The notes: a model not told the origin generated them from the sequence alone. Counted from the first letter of the stretch, positions 7,457-16,462 are shown. The stretch is DNA of 48,267 bases from Ruegeria sp. (GCF_028066395.1 NZ_JALCBM010000022.1:1-48267), one strand, 5' to 3'. Translations and numbers: made by a program.

Positions 7457-9235
7457 TTATTCCGCGGCCTCAAGGCCATCGTTTTCCAGTATCGGCAGCT
7501 GCATCTCGAACACTGCGCCGCCCTTCTGACCATTGCGTGCGGTCAGGCGTCCCCCGTGGTCGTTCACGATCCCCGAGGAGATGGCAAGCCCCAGACCCAC
7601 CCCGTCGCCGGGCTGTTTGGTGGTGTAGAAGGGCTCGAACAGGTTTTCGATATCCTCGATCCCGTAGCCATTGTCGCGCACCGTCAGCACCGCCATGTCC
7701 CCGGCTGCCAGGATGATTTCCACATCCGGCTCTGCCACTGATTTGGTGGCGTCCAGCGCATTGCGCAAGAGGTTGACCATCACCTGTTCAATCCGCATCC
7801 GGTCGCCCATGACCACCACCGGGTCCTCGGGCAGGATCTGGGTGATCTTCACATGGCGCTGCCGCAATTGCGGTTCCATCATCGAAAGCGATGAGGCCAG
7901 CGCTTCGCCAAGATTTACAGGGGAAAACGCATCCGCACCCTTGCGCGCGTATGACTTCAACTGACGGGTAATCGCGCCCATCCGCTCGATCAGACCGTCG
8001 ATGCGACCAAAGCTGGCCAGAGCCTCTTCGGCGCGGTCGCGGCGCAGCAGCAGACGCGCGCCCGCCAGATAGGTCTTCATCGCCGCCAGAGGTTGATTCA
8101 ACTCGTGGCTGACTGCCGCCGACATCTCACCCAAGGCCGCCAGTTTCGAGCTTTGGGCCAGCGTCTGTTCGGCCACTTCCAGCGTCTTTTCAACCCGTTC
8201 CCGCTCAGCAATTTCCCGCTGTAGCCTTGCATTCAATGCGCGAAGCTCCGCCGACTCGCGCTGGAACAGCGCCATGCGGAACGTGGCCCGACGGCTGAGC
8301 GCATAGAAGGCCAGCGCCAGGAGAATCGCAAAGACCATGATCTCCAGCGCGATCACGGCATTCACCCGCTCGCGAATCGAGGAATAGGTGGTGAAGGACG
8401 TCATCTGCCAGCCCCGGAACGGAATGCGGGTTTCCATCCGCATCACCGCCTCACCCTGCAGATAGGCATCGGGCGGCAGCACATGCCAATCGGTCGTGGC
8501 CCGGATCGCCCTCTGGATTGCGCCCTGCGGCGGCTGGCGCAACATGGCCGAGGCTTCATCGAGACCGCGCCATTGCGGTTCGGTCGACAGGATGATGTTG
8601 CCGGTGCTGTCGGTCACCATCACCGCATCCGAAATCCCCGACCAGGCGCGTTCGAACTTTTGCAGATCGACCTCGACCACGATGACGCCCAGAACCTCGG
8701 AATTGGCCTCGATCCGGCGGGAATAGACGAAGCGGTAGCCGCTCGCCTCGCGCGGGATGACCGAGAATATGGTGGCATTCGACCGGATCGCGTCAATGAA
8801 ATAGGGCGAACCGCGATGCCCCTCGCCCAAACGGTTGCGGTCGGTTGCCGCCACCGTGCGGCCATCACTATCCAGCAGCACCAACGAGGCCGCGCCGATC
8901 TCTTCGACGAATGAGATCAGACGCTGGGTCGACAGCGAGAAGTCATTGGATTGCAACGCCGATATCAGCGCCGGATCACGCGCCAGCAATTGCGGCACGA
9001 TGGCATTGCGGCGCAACTCGCTCAGCAGGTTGCCGGAATACAGCGCCAGCCGCAGTTCGGCCCGGTTGCGGGTGGATTCGGTGAACCGGCTGGTCAGCAG
9101 GCTGTTGGTGACCCAGACGGTCGCCACGGTCACCAACAGCAGGGCGATGATGGCAATGCGCAACCGCCAACCCAGCGGAGCCCCGCGGAACCGGCGGAAA
9201 AACCCGCTGCTGTCTGATTGCGCCTCTGATTTCAT
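7457..9235 (-). CDS. dctB: DctB-like sensor histidine kinase
   Basis: Membrane sensor kinase of 592 residues, seven to twelve bases upstream of its regulator. One membrane segment at about 24-46, a large periplasmic sensing region of tandem-PDC size (about 50-290), and a second membrane segment at about 293-315 lead to a coiled linker (SAELRALNARLQREIAERERVE). The dimerisation/phosphorylation box is SHELNQPLAAMKTY (His near 378), and the ATPase domain has the N box NLLRNALDA, G1 DNGYGI and G2 GDGVGLGLAIS. This domain order matches DctB. The periplasmic domain would bind a small carboxylate in that family; the actual ligand is unknown here. Confidence 0.85.
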   Translation of the reverse strand: MKSEAQSDSSGFFRRFRGAPLGWRLRIAIIALLLVTVATVWVTNSLLTSRFTESTRNRAELRLALYSGNLLSELRRNAIVPQLLARDPALISALQSNDFSLSTQRLISFVEEIGAASLVLLDSDGRTVAATDRNRLGEGHRGSPYFIDAIRSNATIFSVIPREASGYRFVYSRRIEANSEVLGVIVVEVDLQKFERAWSGISDAVMVTDSTGNIILSTEPQWRGLDEASAMLRQPPQGAIQRAIRATTDWHVLPPDAYLQGEAVMRMETRIPFRGWQMTSFTTYSSIRERVNAVIALEIMVFAILLALAFYALSRRATFRMALFQRESAELRALNARLQREIAERERVEKTLEVAEQTLAQSSKLAALGEMSAAVSHELNQPLAAMKTYLAGARLLLRRDRAEEALASFGRIDGLIERMGAITRQLKSYARKGADAFSPVNLGEALASSLSMMEPQLRQRHVKITQILPEDPVVVMGDRMRIEQVMVNLLRNALDATKSVAEPDVEIILAAGDMAVLTVRDNGYGIEDIENLFEPFYTTKQPGDGVGLGLAISSGIVNDHGGRLTARNGQKGGAVFEMQLPILENDGLEAAE

Positions 9236-9271
9236 GCCACGACGCTACGCGCCCGGGCCGATGACCTCAAG

Positions 9272-9940
9272 TCACGCCGGTGCCAGAACGCCCGCCAATG
9301 CGCGGAACAGCGCCGTTCCATCGGTGCCGCCATGGCCCGAATCCGCCGCCCGTTCCGGGTGAGGCATCATCCCCAACACGCGCCGGTTGTGCGACAGGAT
9401 ACCGGCAATATCGTCGCGCGAACCATTGGGATTCTCGGCATAAGTGAAGGCAATCCGGTCTTCGGCCTTCAGCATGGCCAGGGTTTCGTCATCGGCGAAA
9501 TAGTTGCCGTCGTGATGGGCGATCGGGAGGCCGATCACATCTCCGGCATTGTAGCCCTGGGTAAAGGCGCTGTCGCTGGTTTCGACCTTTAGACCCACGG
9601 TGCGGCAGATATATTTCAGCCCTGCATTGCGCAGCAGCGCGCCGGGCAGGATGCCGGTTTCGGTCAGCACCTGAAACCCGTTGCAGATCCCCACCGCATA
9701 GCCGCCACGTTCGGTATGCTGCGCCACCGCCTTGCAGATCGGCGATTGCGCCGCAATCGCCCCGCAGCGCAGGTAGTCACCATAGGAAAACCCGCCGGGG
9801 ACGCCGACGATATCCACGCCCTCGGGCAGGCTGGCATCCTTGTGCCAAACCATATCGACCGAGAACCCGGCTTGTTCGAAAGCCACGGCAAGGTCGCGGT
9901 CACAGTTGGACCCGGGGAAAACGATGACAGCGGCGCGCAT
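9272..9940 (-). CDS. purQ: Phosphoribosylformylglycinamidine synthase subunit PurQ (glutaminase)
   Basis: Class I glutamine amidotransferase subunit of FGAM synthase, supplying ammonia to PurL for the fourth step of purine synthesis. At 222 residues it is the usual PurQ length. The nucleophile Cys is in GICNGFQ (about residue 86), and the His/Glu pair is in MMPHPERA near the C-terminus. A strong ribosome site (AGGAGG) precedes ATG 9940. It follows the zinc dehydrogenase by 11 bp on the same strand, so it is probably co-transcribed with purS through that gene. PurL is encoded separately at 31.5 kb. Confidence 0.97.
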   Translation of the reverse strand: MRAAVIVFPGSNCDRDLAVAFEQAGFSVDMVWHKDASLPEGVDIVGVPGGFSYGDYLRCGAIAAQSPICKAVAQHTERGGYAVGICNGFQVLTETGILPGALLRNAGLKYICRTVGLKVETSDSAFTQGYNAGDVIGLPIAHHDGNYFADDETLAMLKAEDRIAFTYAENPNGSRDDIAGILSHNRRVLGMMPHPERAADSGHGGTDGTALFRALAGVLAPA

Positions 9941-9951
9941 GGCGGACCCTC

Positions 9952-10995
9952 CTAAGAGACAAAATCGGTGACGACCGCGACACCGGGCGGTGTCGGCTGG
10001 TCAAAGGCGGCAAGCTCGGCGCTTACCTGAGACAGAGATATTTTTCGCGTGACCAGCGGGCTCAGATCAACGCCGCCCCCGGCGATCAGCGACAGCAGTG
10101 ACGGGTAGCGCCAACTGGGCATGCCACGTGTGCCATAGACGGTCAGCTGCCCGGAATAGAGCACATCCATCGGCAGAGCCATGGTGCTGTGGTCGCCTGC
10201 GGGCATGCCGATCTGCACCATGCGTCCAAGTTTGCGCAGGGACCGCATCGCCGCCACGGTTGTGGCCTCGATCCCCAGCGCCTCGATCGCGACATGGGCA
10301 CCGCCGCCGGTCAGGTCCTTGACCGCTTGCGGCGCGTCGCAGGTGGCGGCATTCACAACCGCATCCGCCCCGAGGGTTTCGGCATAAGCCAGCTTGTCAT
10401 CGGCGATATCGACAACCACGACGCGCGCGCCAAGGGCCTTGCCCAGCAGCAGCGTAGAAATCCCAACGCCGCCACCACCAAACACGGCCAGCCATTCCCC
10501 GCCCTGTATCTGCGCCCGCCCGACCAGCGCCTGCCACGCCGTGGTGACCCGACAGCCCAAGGCGGCGGCGATTTCAGGGGCCAGAGTGTCCGGCAGCACC
10601 GACAGGTTCGCATCCGCATGAGCGACTGAGATGTACTCGGCAAAGGCCCCGTCACAGGTGAACCCGGGCACCACCTGATCGGCGCAGATGGTCTGATGCC
10701 CCTGCGCACAATCCGGGCAATGCCCGCAGGCCAGAATGAAGGGCGCGATGACGCGGTCGCCAACCTTCCAGCGGCGCACGCGCGGGCCAACGGCCACGAC
10801 CTCGCCGCAATATTCATGCCCCGGAGTAATCGGCAGCTCCACATCCGGGTCCGAGCCCGACCACGCATGCCAGTCCGACCGACAGACGCCGCAGGCCGTC
10901 ACGCGGACCACCACCCCATCCGCGACCGGCTCAGGATCGAGGACAGTTGTCAGGTCCAGCGGCTGACGGTAGCTGATCAGGCGCGCTGCCCGCAT
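9952..10995 (-). CDS. Zinc-dependent alcohol dehydrogenase family protein
   Basis: Medium-chain dehydrogenase/reductase of 347 residues, a normal length. Catalytic zinc ligands are suggested by [11 protein letters not shown] near the N-terminus and GHEYCGEV; the structural zinc by the cysteine cluster [15 protein letters not shown]. The Rossmann glycine motif is VFGGGGVG, followed by VVVDI, which suggests NAD(H). Translation likely starts at ATG 10995 (MRAARLISY), 5 bp after the purS stop; the open frame extends further upstream only because it overlaps purS. The substrate is not predictable. Its place between purS and purQ is unusual and suggests an insertion into a purine operon. Confidence 0.88.
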   Translation of the reverse strand: MRAARLISYRQPLDLTTVLDPEPVADGVVVRVTACGVCRSDWHAWSGSDPDVELPITPGHEYCGEVVAVGPRVRRWKVGDRVIAPFILACGHCPDCAQGHQTICADQVVPGFTCDGAFAEYISVAHADANLSVLPDTLAPEIAAALGCRVTTAWQALVGRAQIQGGEWLAVFGGGGVGISTLLLGKALGARVVVVDIADDKLAYAETLGADAVVNAATCDAPQAVKDLTGGGAHVAIEALGIEATTVAAMRSLRKLGRMVQIGMPAGDHSTMALPMDVLYSGQLTVYGTRGMPSWRYPSLLSLIAGGGVDLSPLVTRKISLSQVSAELAAFDQPTPPGVAVVTDFVS

Positions 10996-11000
10996 GAGAT

Positions 11001-11231
11001 TCAGACCAGTTCGATTTCGTAGCGTTCGATGACCGTGTTGGCCAACAGCTTTTCGCACATCGCGGTCACATCGGCCTCGGTCGCGCCCTCGGCCAGTTCC
11101 AGATCGATGACCTTGCCCTGCCGCACGCCTTCGACCTGATCGAAGCCCATGGCGCCCAAAGCGTGCCGTACCGCCTCGCCCTGCGGGTCCAGAACCCCGT
11201 TCTTGAGCATCACATGCACCCGTGCCTTCAT
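11001..11231 (-). CDS. purS: Phosphoribosylformylglycinamidine synthase subunit PurS
   Basis: Small structural subunit (76 residues) that bridges PurL and PurQ in FGAM synthase complexes with a short PurL. MKARVHVMLKNGVLDPQGEA at the start is the PurS signature, including the LDPQG turn. ATG 11231 is preceded by GGTGGAG at good spacing; the open frame upstream lacks PurS-like sequence. Its presence agrees with the 719-residue PurL at 31.5 kb, which is of the short, PurS-requiring type. Confidence 0.95.
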   Translation of the reverse strand: MKARVHVMLKNGVLDPQGEAVRHALGAMGFDQVEGVRQGKVIDLELAEGATEADVTAMCEKLLANTVIERYEIELV

Positions 11232-11360
11232 TTTCGCAACTCCACCTGCGGTCCCGAGGTCCGGGCCCCTTAACGTTGCGCGCGGGATACCCTGCTTGCA
11301 TTGATTGGACAACCCTTCTTGGGCCGCCTTAGGCAGGACGGATGACCGCAGGGGGCCGCC

Positions 11361-12029
11361 CTACCCTCCGAGCATCGAGGATAACCTCGGATAATGTTTG
11401 TCGATCGCATTGAACGTGCCGGTCAGCACCATCTCAACCGCAACCGCGACCAGAAGAATGGCCATGATCCGGGTCAGAACATTGATCATCGTCTCACCCA
11501 GCAATCGCGAGATCTGATCGGCAAACAGCAACCCAACCCCGACAATCGCACAGGCGATCAGCACCGCCGAGCCCAGCGTCACAATCTCGGCCCCGTCCGA
11601 CAGTTGATGCGAGAAAACGATGGTAATCGCGATGGTGCCCGGCCCGATGGTCAGCGGAATGGCCAAAGGCACAACGGCGAATTTCAGTTTGCGCGCATGC
11701 CCCTCTGCCAGCGCCGCCTGATCCCCCGGAGCGCGATCTTCGGCCTTCAGCATCGACATGCCGATGCCAAAAATGATGATGCCGCCCGCAATCCGGAACG
11801 AGGGCACATCGATGCCGAAAATGGCCAGCACCTCTTCGCCGATCATCACGGCAATCAGGGCGATCACAGTGACCGAGGCCGTCACGATCAACGCAACACG
11901 CCGCCGTTCCGCGGTGGTGCAGTCGCGGGTCATGCTGAGGAAGATCGGAATGTTGTAAAGCGGATTGAAAATGGCCAGCACGGCTGCGAGGAATTTCAGG
12001 AACACCGCCTGATCGAACAATTCGCCCAT
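11361..12029 (-). CDS. MarC-family integral membrane protein
   Basis: A 222-residue inner-membrane protein with about six hydrophobic segments, for example FLKFLAAVLAIFNPLYNIPIF, VALIVTASVTVIALIAVMIG and INVLTRIMAILLVAVAVEMV. The NPLYNIPIFLS and PLAIPLTIGPGTIA motifs are characteristic of the MarC/UPF0056 family, whose biochemical role is unsettled. ATG 12029 is preferred over the GTG at 12041 because AGGTGG lies 8 bp upstream of it. It lies between purC and purS on the same strand, but a terminator separates it from purC. Confidence 0.88.
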   Translation of the reverse strand: MGELFDQAVFLKFLAAVLAIFNPLYNIPIFLSMTRDCTTAERRRVALIVTASVTVIALIAVMIGEEVLAIFGIDVPSFRIAGGIIIFGIGMSMLKAEDRAPGDQAALAEGHARKLKFAVVPLAIPLTIGPGTIAITIVFSHQLSDGAEIVTLGSAVLIACAIVGVGLLFADQISRLLGETMINVLTRIMAILLVAVAVEMVLTGTFNAIDKHYPRLSSMLGG

Positions 12030-12122
12030 ACAGAACACCACCTAGCTGACAAACCGGGTCAGATACCTAGGTCGAGAATGCGGCACGTCTGCCAAATCTG
12101 TCAAATATTTATAACACATGAA

Positions 12123-12154
12123 AAAAGTGCCGCTCCTTTCGAAACGGCACTTTT
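12123..12154. terminator. Terminator downstream of purC
   Basis: AAAAGTGCCG and CGGCACTTTT form a perfect 10-bp stem around a 12-nt loop, giving U-rich tails on both strands. On the minus strand it follows purC by about 25 bp and separates it from the marC-type gene. Confidence 0.88.
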
Positions 12155-12178
12155 GAGCGGTCAATGATCAAGCCTAGT

Positions 12179-12934
12179 CTAGTTGATCAGCGTCGGCTTG
12201 GTCACGTTGCTTTGCGGCAGAACGCCCAGACGGCGGGCGACCTCGGAATAAGCGTCCGTCAGATTGCCCAGATCGCGGCGGAACACATCCTTGTCCAGCT
12301 TCTGGCCGGTTTCGATATCCCACAGGCGGCAGCTGTCGGGGCTGATTTCGTCCGCGACGATCAGGCGCTGGAAATCGCCCTCATACACACGGCCGATCTC
12401 GATCTTGAAATCGATCAGGCGGATGCCGACGGCCAGCATCATGCCGCTGAGAAAATCATTCACCCGCAGCGCCAGGCTGAGGATATCATCCATGTCCTGC
12501 TGGCTGGCCCAGCCAAAGGCGGCGATATGCTCCTCGGTCACCAGCGGGTCGCCCAGCGAGTCGTCCTTGTAGCAATATTCCACAATCGGACGCGGCAGTT
12601 GCGTGCCCTCGGCAATGCCTAGACGTTTCGACATGGTCCCGGCGGCATAGTTGCGCACGATCACTTCCAGTGGGACGATCTCGCAATTGCGCACCAGCTG
12701 TTCGCGCATGTTCAGGCGGCGGATGAAATGGTTCGGCACGCCGATCTGGGTCAGGCCGGTCATGAAGAATTCACTCAGGCGGTTGTTCAGCACGCCCTTG
12801 CCGTCGATGACATCCTTCTTTTCCGCATTGAACGCGGTGGCGTCATCCTTGAAATACTGCACGATCGTGCCCGGTTCGGGGCCTTCATACAGAATCTTGG
12901 CCTTGCCTTCGTAAATCTTCTTGCGACGCGCCAT
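12179..12934 (-). CDS. purC: Phosphoribosylaminoimidazole-succinocarboxamide synthase
   Basis: SAICAR synthase, the ATP-dependent ligation of aspartate to CAIR in purine synthesis. The 251 residues begin [18 protein letters not shown], which contains the nucleotide-binding YEGKAK motif. Further PurC signatures are [24 protein letters not shown] and [19 protein letters not shown] 12934 has GGAAGGGG just upstream, so the ATG five codons earlier is not needed. It is transcribed alone, with a strong terminator behind it and a 10-bp inverted repeat about 80 bp upstream. Confidence 0.97.
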   Translation of the reverse strand: MARRKKIYEGKAKILYEGPEPGTIVQYFKDDATAFNAEKKDVIDGKGVLNNRLSEFFMTGLTQIGVPNHFIRRLNMREQLVRNCEIVPLEVIVRNYAAGTMSKRLGIAEGTQLPRPIVEYCYKDDSLGDPLVTEEHIAAFGWASQQDMDDILSLALRVNDFLSGMMLAVGIRLIDFKIEIGRVYEGDFQRLIVADEISPDSCRLWDIETGQKLDKDVFRRDLGNLTDAYSEVARRLGVLPQSNVTKPTLIN

Positions 12935-13012
12935 CGGGGCCCCTTCCATATCGGCAACATGCGATTACCGCAGTGTTGCGGCCCTCATAGTGCAGCGCGC
13001 TGAAAGCCGCAA

Positions 13013-13040
13013 GTTTCCAAAGTCTGTGTCCTTTGGAAAC
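13013..13040. promoter_or_regulatory. Perfect inverted repeat upstream of purC
   Basis: GTTTCCAAAG, 8 nt, CTTTGGAAAC: exact 10-bp arms. It lies about 80 bp in front of purC and about 50 bp behind the TerB-like gene, both on the minus strand. No T-tract follows, so an operator or leader hairpin for purC fits at least as well as a terminator. Confidence 0.5.
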
Positions 13041-13089
13041 GGTCAGAGCGCGATGGCGTACAATTAGGCAAATGCAGGATTTTGGAATG

Positions 13090-13536
13090 CTAGGCTTGCG
13101 CCGATCTCTGCATCATCGCAACAACGCTCAGAACTTTTTCGAACGTTCCGGCAGGAAGCATCAGTTTCTCGGCCATATCCGAAAGCACATCACGTTCTCG
13201 GTCATCCAAAATCCCATCGGCCATCGCAACACGGGCCGCAAAACAGAAAGCCGTTTCGCGCAAGGGTGGAGACAGTGCGTCGATGCACCCATCAATGACC
13301 TGATCCGCACCATTCTTGACGAGATCGTCCATGACCGCGTTGGTCATATCGTCCAGAATATCTGCGCCCAGACCCGCAAAGATCGGACTGAACGCAATTA
13401 GATTGGACAATTGCGCAATTTCGGCCTCGTTGATTTTGCCATCAGACGCAATTGTAACGACCGAAGGCGTCAACACAGCCAATGCAAGTGACGGTTCTTG
13501 TGCTGGTTGCTCAGTTCCTTGAGATGACAATGCCAA
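13090..13536 (-). CDS. TerB-like protein
   Basis: A 148-residue, mostly helical acidic protein. VVTIASDGKINEAEIAQLSNL and VAMADGILDDRERDVLSDMAE are the paired metal-binding-like DG-x-x motifs of the TerB/DjlA-type helical bundle (tellurite-resistance TerB superfamily); the molecular role is unknown. There is no signal peptide or membrane segment. The best start is TTG at 13536, 4 bp after GGAGGT; a second TTG two codons on is possible. No other tellurite-resistance (ter) genes are adjacent, so a stress or metal role should not be assumed. Confidence 0.7.
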   Translation of the reverse strand: MALSSQGTEQPAQEPSLALAVLTPSVVTIASDGKINEAEIAQLSNLIAFSPIFAGLGADILDDMTNAVMDDLVKNGADQVIDGCIDALSPPLRETAFCFAARVAMADGILDDRERDVLSDMAEKLMLPAGTFEKVLSVVAMMQRSAQA

Positions 13537-13697
13537 AATGACCTCCGGTATATTGAATTTGCCGACATCGGGATGCGCCGCTTACAACCTTTGGTGGCAC
13601 AGCGCATTTGGTCGCGCAACGGCTTTTTTGGCTATACATTCAGGTTTCCAACTCTTATCTGTTCGTTGATAATTTTGGAGTAAGAGGTCCCTCACAC

Positions 13698-14015
13698 ATG
13701 ACCACGTTCGACGAACGCGAAAACGCCTTTGAAGCCAAATTCGCCCATGATGAAGAAATGCAGTTCAAGGCGCAGGCCCGCTGCAACAAGCTGCTGGGCC
13801 TGTGGGCGGCAGAAAAGCTGGGCAAATCCGGCGATGCGGCGGATGAATACGCCAAGACCGTTGTTCTGTCGGATTTCGAAGAAGCCGGGCATGAAGACGT
13901 TGTTCGCAAGGTGGCAGGCGATCTGGGTAATCTGTCCTCGGAGGACGAGATTCGCGCCAAAATGGCCGAGCTTCTGCCCGAAGCCAAAGCTCAGGTTCTG
14001 AGCGAGACGGACTGA
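13698..14015 (+). CDS. F1Fo-ATPase inhibitor subunit zeta (DUF1476)
   Basis: A 105-residue soluble protein beginning MTTFDERENAFEAKFAHDEE, the hallmark of DUF1476, the zeta subunit first described in Paracoccus denitrificans, where its N-terminus blocks ATP hydrolysis by F1. Also typical are KLLGLWAAEKLGK and a conserved FEEAGHEDVVRKV helix. AGAGG lies upstream of ATG 13698. It is a single gene with its own terminator. Inhibitory strength varies among alphaproteobacterial homologues, so inhibition here is inferred from the family. Confidence 0.93.
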   Translation: MTTFDERENAFEAKFAHDEEMQFKAQARCNKLLGLWAAEKLGKSGDAADEYAKTVVLSDFEEAGHEDVVRKVAGDLGNLSSEDEIRAKMAELLPEAKAQVLSETD

Positions 14016-14062
14016 ACCTCGCAAATCTCTCATGATCTTCATGAGATTTATGAATTTGATTT

Positions 14063-14091
14063 GACGTCCCGGTCATGAGACACGGGACGTC
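14063..14091 (+). terminator. Terminator after the zeta subunit gene
   Basis: GACGTCCCG/CGGGACGTC forms a perfect 9-bp stem with an 11-nt loop, followed by TCTTATTTTT. It separates the zeta gene from the methyltransferase. Confidence 0.85.
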
Positions 14092-14104
14092 TCTTATTTT
14101 TATC

Positions 14105-14119
14105 GGCCCCTTTGGGGCC
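14105..14119 (+). promoter_or_regulatory. GC-rich hairpin in front of the methyltransferase
   Basis: GGCCCC-TTT-GGGGCC, a perfect 6-bp stem with a 3-nt loop, 19 bp before ATG 14139. It could shape translation initiation. I could not match the leader to any known SAM- or SAH-binding riboswitch. Confidence 0.35.
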
Positions 14120-14138
14120 AAACATTGGACGAACCCCG

Positions 14139-15155
14139 ATGACAAACGCGCTGAGCAAGCTTCTGGACACCCGTGATGCCATTCTGGCGGATGGGGCGAC
14201 GGGCACCAATCTGTTCAACATGGGCCTGCAATCCGGCGATGCGCCGGAGCTGTGGAATGTGGACGCGCCCGACAAGATCAGGGCGCTGTATCAGGGCTCG
14301 GTCGATGCGGGCAGCGATCTGTTTCTGACGAATACGTTCGGGGGCACCGCCGCCCGGCTGAAGCTGCACGATGCCCAGAACCGGGTGCGTGAGCTGAACC
14401 GCGCCGGTGCCGAACTGGGCCGTGAAGTTGCCGACAAGGCCGGGCGTCCGGTTGTGGTCGCCGGTTCGGTCGGTCCAACGGGTGAGATCATGGAGCCGGT
14501 CGGCAGCCTGTCCCACGCGGACGCGGTGTCGCTGTTTCACGAACAGGCCGAAGCGCTGAAAGAAGGCGGCGTGGATGTGCTGTGGCTGGAAACCATCAGC
14601 GCGCCCGAGGAATTCCGCGCCGCGGCCGAAGCCTTTGCCCTGGCCGATATCCCCTGGTGCGGCACCATGAGTTTCGATACCGCCGGGCGCACCATGATGG
14701 GAGTGACCTCGGCCGATCTGGCGCAGATGGTCGAAACCCTGCCCAACCCGCCCATCGCGTTTGGTGCAAATTGCGGGACGGGTGCATCGGATATCCTGCG
14801 CACGGTTCTGGGCTTTGCCGCGCAGGGCACCGAACGGCCGGTGATTTCCAAAGGCAATGCGGGGATTCCGAAATATGTGGACGGCCATATCCATTACGAC
14901 GGCACGCCCGAACTGATGGGGCAGTACGCCGTCATGGCACGCGATGCAGGCGCCACGATCATCGGCGGTTGCTGCGGCACCATGCCCGATCACCTGCGCA
15001 AAATGCGCGAGGCGCTGGACACCCGTCCGCGTGAAGACCGCCCGACGCTGGATCAGATCACGCTGGCGCTTGGCCCGTTCTCTTCGGCCTCAGACGGGAC
15101 CGAGGCGGACAGCGCCGCGCCCGAACGCCGGACGCGGCGCCGTCGCCGGGCCTGA
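14139..15155 (+). CDS. bmt: Betaine-homocysteine S-methyltransferase family protein
   Basis: Cobalamin-independent, zinc-dependent homocysteine methyltransferase of 338 residues. DGATGTNLFNMGL near the N-terminus, LTNTFGG, GANCGTG and the C-terminal GGCCGT are the family signatures; the last three cysteines would hold the zinc that activates homocysteine. In roseobacters close relatives use glycine betaine, linking osmolyte breakdown to methionine synthesis; the donor here is inferred. The start is ATG 14139; the longer frame from TTG 14112 lacks family sequence. The Arg-rich tail (RRTRRRRRA) is short and probably dispensable. It ends 10 bp from the convergent hydratase gene. Confidence 0.88.
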   Translation: MTNALSKLLDTRDAILADGATGTNLFNMGLQSGDAPELWNVDAPDKIRALYQGSVDAGSDLFLTNTFGGTAARLKLHDAQNRVRELNRAGAELGREVADKAGRPVVVAGSVGPTGEIMEPVGSLSHADAVSLFHEQAEALKEGGVDVLWLETISAPEEFRAAAEAFALADIPWCGTMSFDTAGRTMMGVTSADLAQMVETLPNPPIAFGANCGTGASDILRTVLGFAAQGTERPVISKGNAGIPKYVDGHIHYDGTPELMGQYAVMARDAGATIIGGCCGTMPDHLRKMREALDTRPREDRPTLDQITLALGPFSSASDGTEADSAAPERRTRRRRRA

Positions 15156-15165
15156 TCCTTTTGCT

Positions 15166-15942
15166 TTAACGCCCCTCGAAATTCGGGGGGCGTTTTTCCA
15201 GAAACGCCACGACGCCCTCGGCGAAATCACGGCTGCGACCGCATTCGCCTTGCAGATGCGCCTCGGCCGCCAATTGCTGCGGCAGGGTCTTGTCGTATGT
15301 CCCTCGGATCGCCTGTTTAATCGCGGCGAAGCCTGCGGTGGGACCGTTGGCGAGATAAGCGGCCCGTTTGCGCCAATGGGCCTCGAACGCGTCATCTGCG
15401 ACCGCCTCCCAGATCAGACCCCAGTCATCGGCCTGTTTTGCGCTGATCTTGTCGGCAAACAGCGCCGCCCCCATCGCCTTGGCAAATCCCATCTGACGCG
15501 GCATGAACCAGGTGCCGCCTGCATCGGGCAACAGACCGATCCGGGCGAAAGCCTGCAGGAAATAGGCGCTTTCGGTTGCAATCACCACATCGGCGCACAG
15601 CGCCAGATTGGCCCCTGCCCCGGCAGCCGGTCCGTTGACCGCCGCAATGGTCGGCACCGGGCAGTTGTAGACGGACTCCAGCATCGGTTCGTATTCGTCG
15701 CGCAAGGCGCGTTCCAGATCGATCTTGCCGGTGCTTGAGGCATCCCCCAGATCCTGCCCCGAACAGAACGCCTTGCCCGCCCCCGTCAGCACAATGGCGC
15801 GCGCGTGGCGGGCGGCGTGTTTCATCGCATGGGTGATCTCGGCCCGCATCCGCGTGGTCAGCGCGTTCATCTTGTCGGCGCGGTTCAACGTCAGCACCGC
15901 CAGATTATCGGTGATGTCCAGATGGACTGCTTGGTATTCCAT
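15166..15942 (-). CDS. Enoyl-CoA hydratase/isomerase (PaaG-like)
   Basis: Crotonase-fold protein of 258 residues. Oxyanion-hole segments are GAGKAFCSGQDLGD and NGPAAGAGANLALCAD; the GLLPDAGG loop carries an Asp at the usual second catalytic position, as in the PaaG isomerase group, in place of Glu. PaaG-type enzymes act on ring-epoxide-CoA in phenylacetate breakdown; no other paa genes are nearby, so the substrate could be another acyl-CoA. GGAGAGGGG precedes ATG 15942. It is the last gene of a minus-strand run behind ccmH. Confidence 0.87.
   Translation of the reverse strand: MEYQAVHLDITDNLAVLTLNRADKMNALTTRMRAEITHAMKHAARHARAIVLTGAGKAFCSGQDLGDASSTGKIDLERALRDEYEPMLESVYNCPVPTIAAVNGPAAGAGANLALCADVVIATESAYFLQAFARIGLLPDAGGTWFMPRQMGFAKAMGAALFADKISAKQADDWGLIWEAVADDAFEAHWRKRAAYLANGPTAGFAAIKQAIRGTYDKTLPQQLAAEAHLQGECGRSRDFAEGVVAFLEKRPPNFEGR
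15169..15194. terminator. Bidirectional terminator between convergent genes
   Basis: AACGCCCC/GGGGCGTT with a 10-nt loop. It overlaps the last codons of the hydratase. On the plus strand it ends in TTTTT behind the methyltransferase. Confidence 0.8.
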
Positions 15943-16006
15943 GAATCCCCTCTCCGTTTGCGCCAGCTTTACGCAAACGTAAGCGAAGGGAAAGGTGAAC
16001 GGCGCG

Positions 16007-16462
16007 TCAATCCTTGAGAATTTCGCGCAAACGCTCCTGTTCTTCGGCGCTCAGCGCATCCGGTTTGTCCGTCGCATGATGCTGCGCGCGCTTGCGCAGA
16101 AAGCTCCAGCCGACGGCGGCTGCGATCAGCAGCATGATGGGTCCTGCCAGCCACAACATCAGGTTGGCCCCGGTCGTCGTCGGTTTCAGCAAGACATATT
16201 CACCATATCGGTCGACGATGAAATCCACCGCCTCCTGATCCGTGTCCCCGGCCACAAGGCGTTCACGCAGCAGGATGCGCAGATCGCGGGCCAGTTCCGC
16301 ATTGCTTTCGTCGATGCTCTCGTTGCGGCAGACCAGACAGCGCAACCCGGTGCTGATATCGCGCGCCCGTGCCTCTAGCGCGGGATCGTCCAGTACCTCA
16401 TCCGGCTGCACCGCCATTAGGGGTGAGGCCATAAGCATCAGGATCAGGATCAGGCGTTTCAT
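16007..16462 (-). CDS. ccmH: Cytochrome c maturation protein CcmH
   Basis: Periplasm-facing thiol protein of 151 residues that keeps apocytochrome c cysteines reduced for haem attachment. It has an N-terminal signal sequence (MKRLILILMLMASPLMA), the redox motif LRCLVCRNESI (family LRCxxCQ) and one C-terminal membrane anchor (LMLWLAGPIMLLIAAAVGWSF). The gene overlaps ccmF by 4 bp (ATGA), a sign of translational coupling. Upstream frame extension beyond ATG 16462 lies inside ccmF and is not used. Confidence 0.96.
   Translation of the reverse strand: MKRLILILMLMASPLMAVQPDEVLDDPALEARARDISTGLRCLVCRNESIDESNAELARDLRILLRERLVAGDTDQEAVDFIVDRYGEYVLLKPTTTGANLMLWLAGPIMLLIAAAVGWSFLRKRAQHHATDKPDALSAEEQERLREILKD

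Noticed and set aside
6062..7741. 559-codon plus-strand frame opposite the dct pair
   Set aside because: It spans two real genes on the other strand and has shadow-like Arg/Gln/His composition.
14016..14138. SAM- or SAH-type riboswitch before the homocysteine methyltransferase
   Set aside because: Only simple hairpins were found (a terminator and GGCCCC/GGGGCC); no conserved riboswitch core was recognised.
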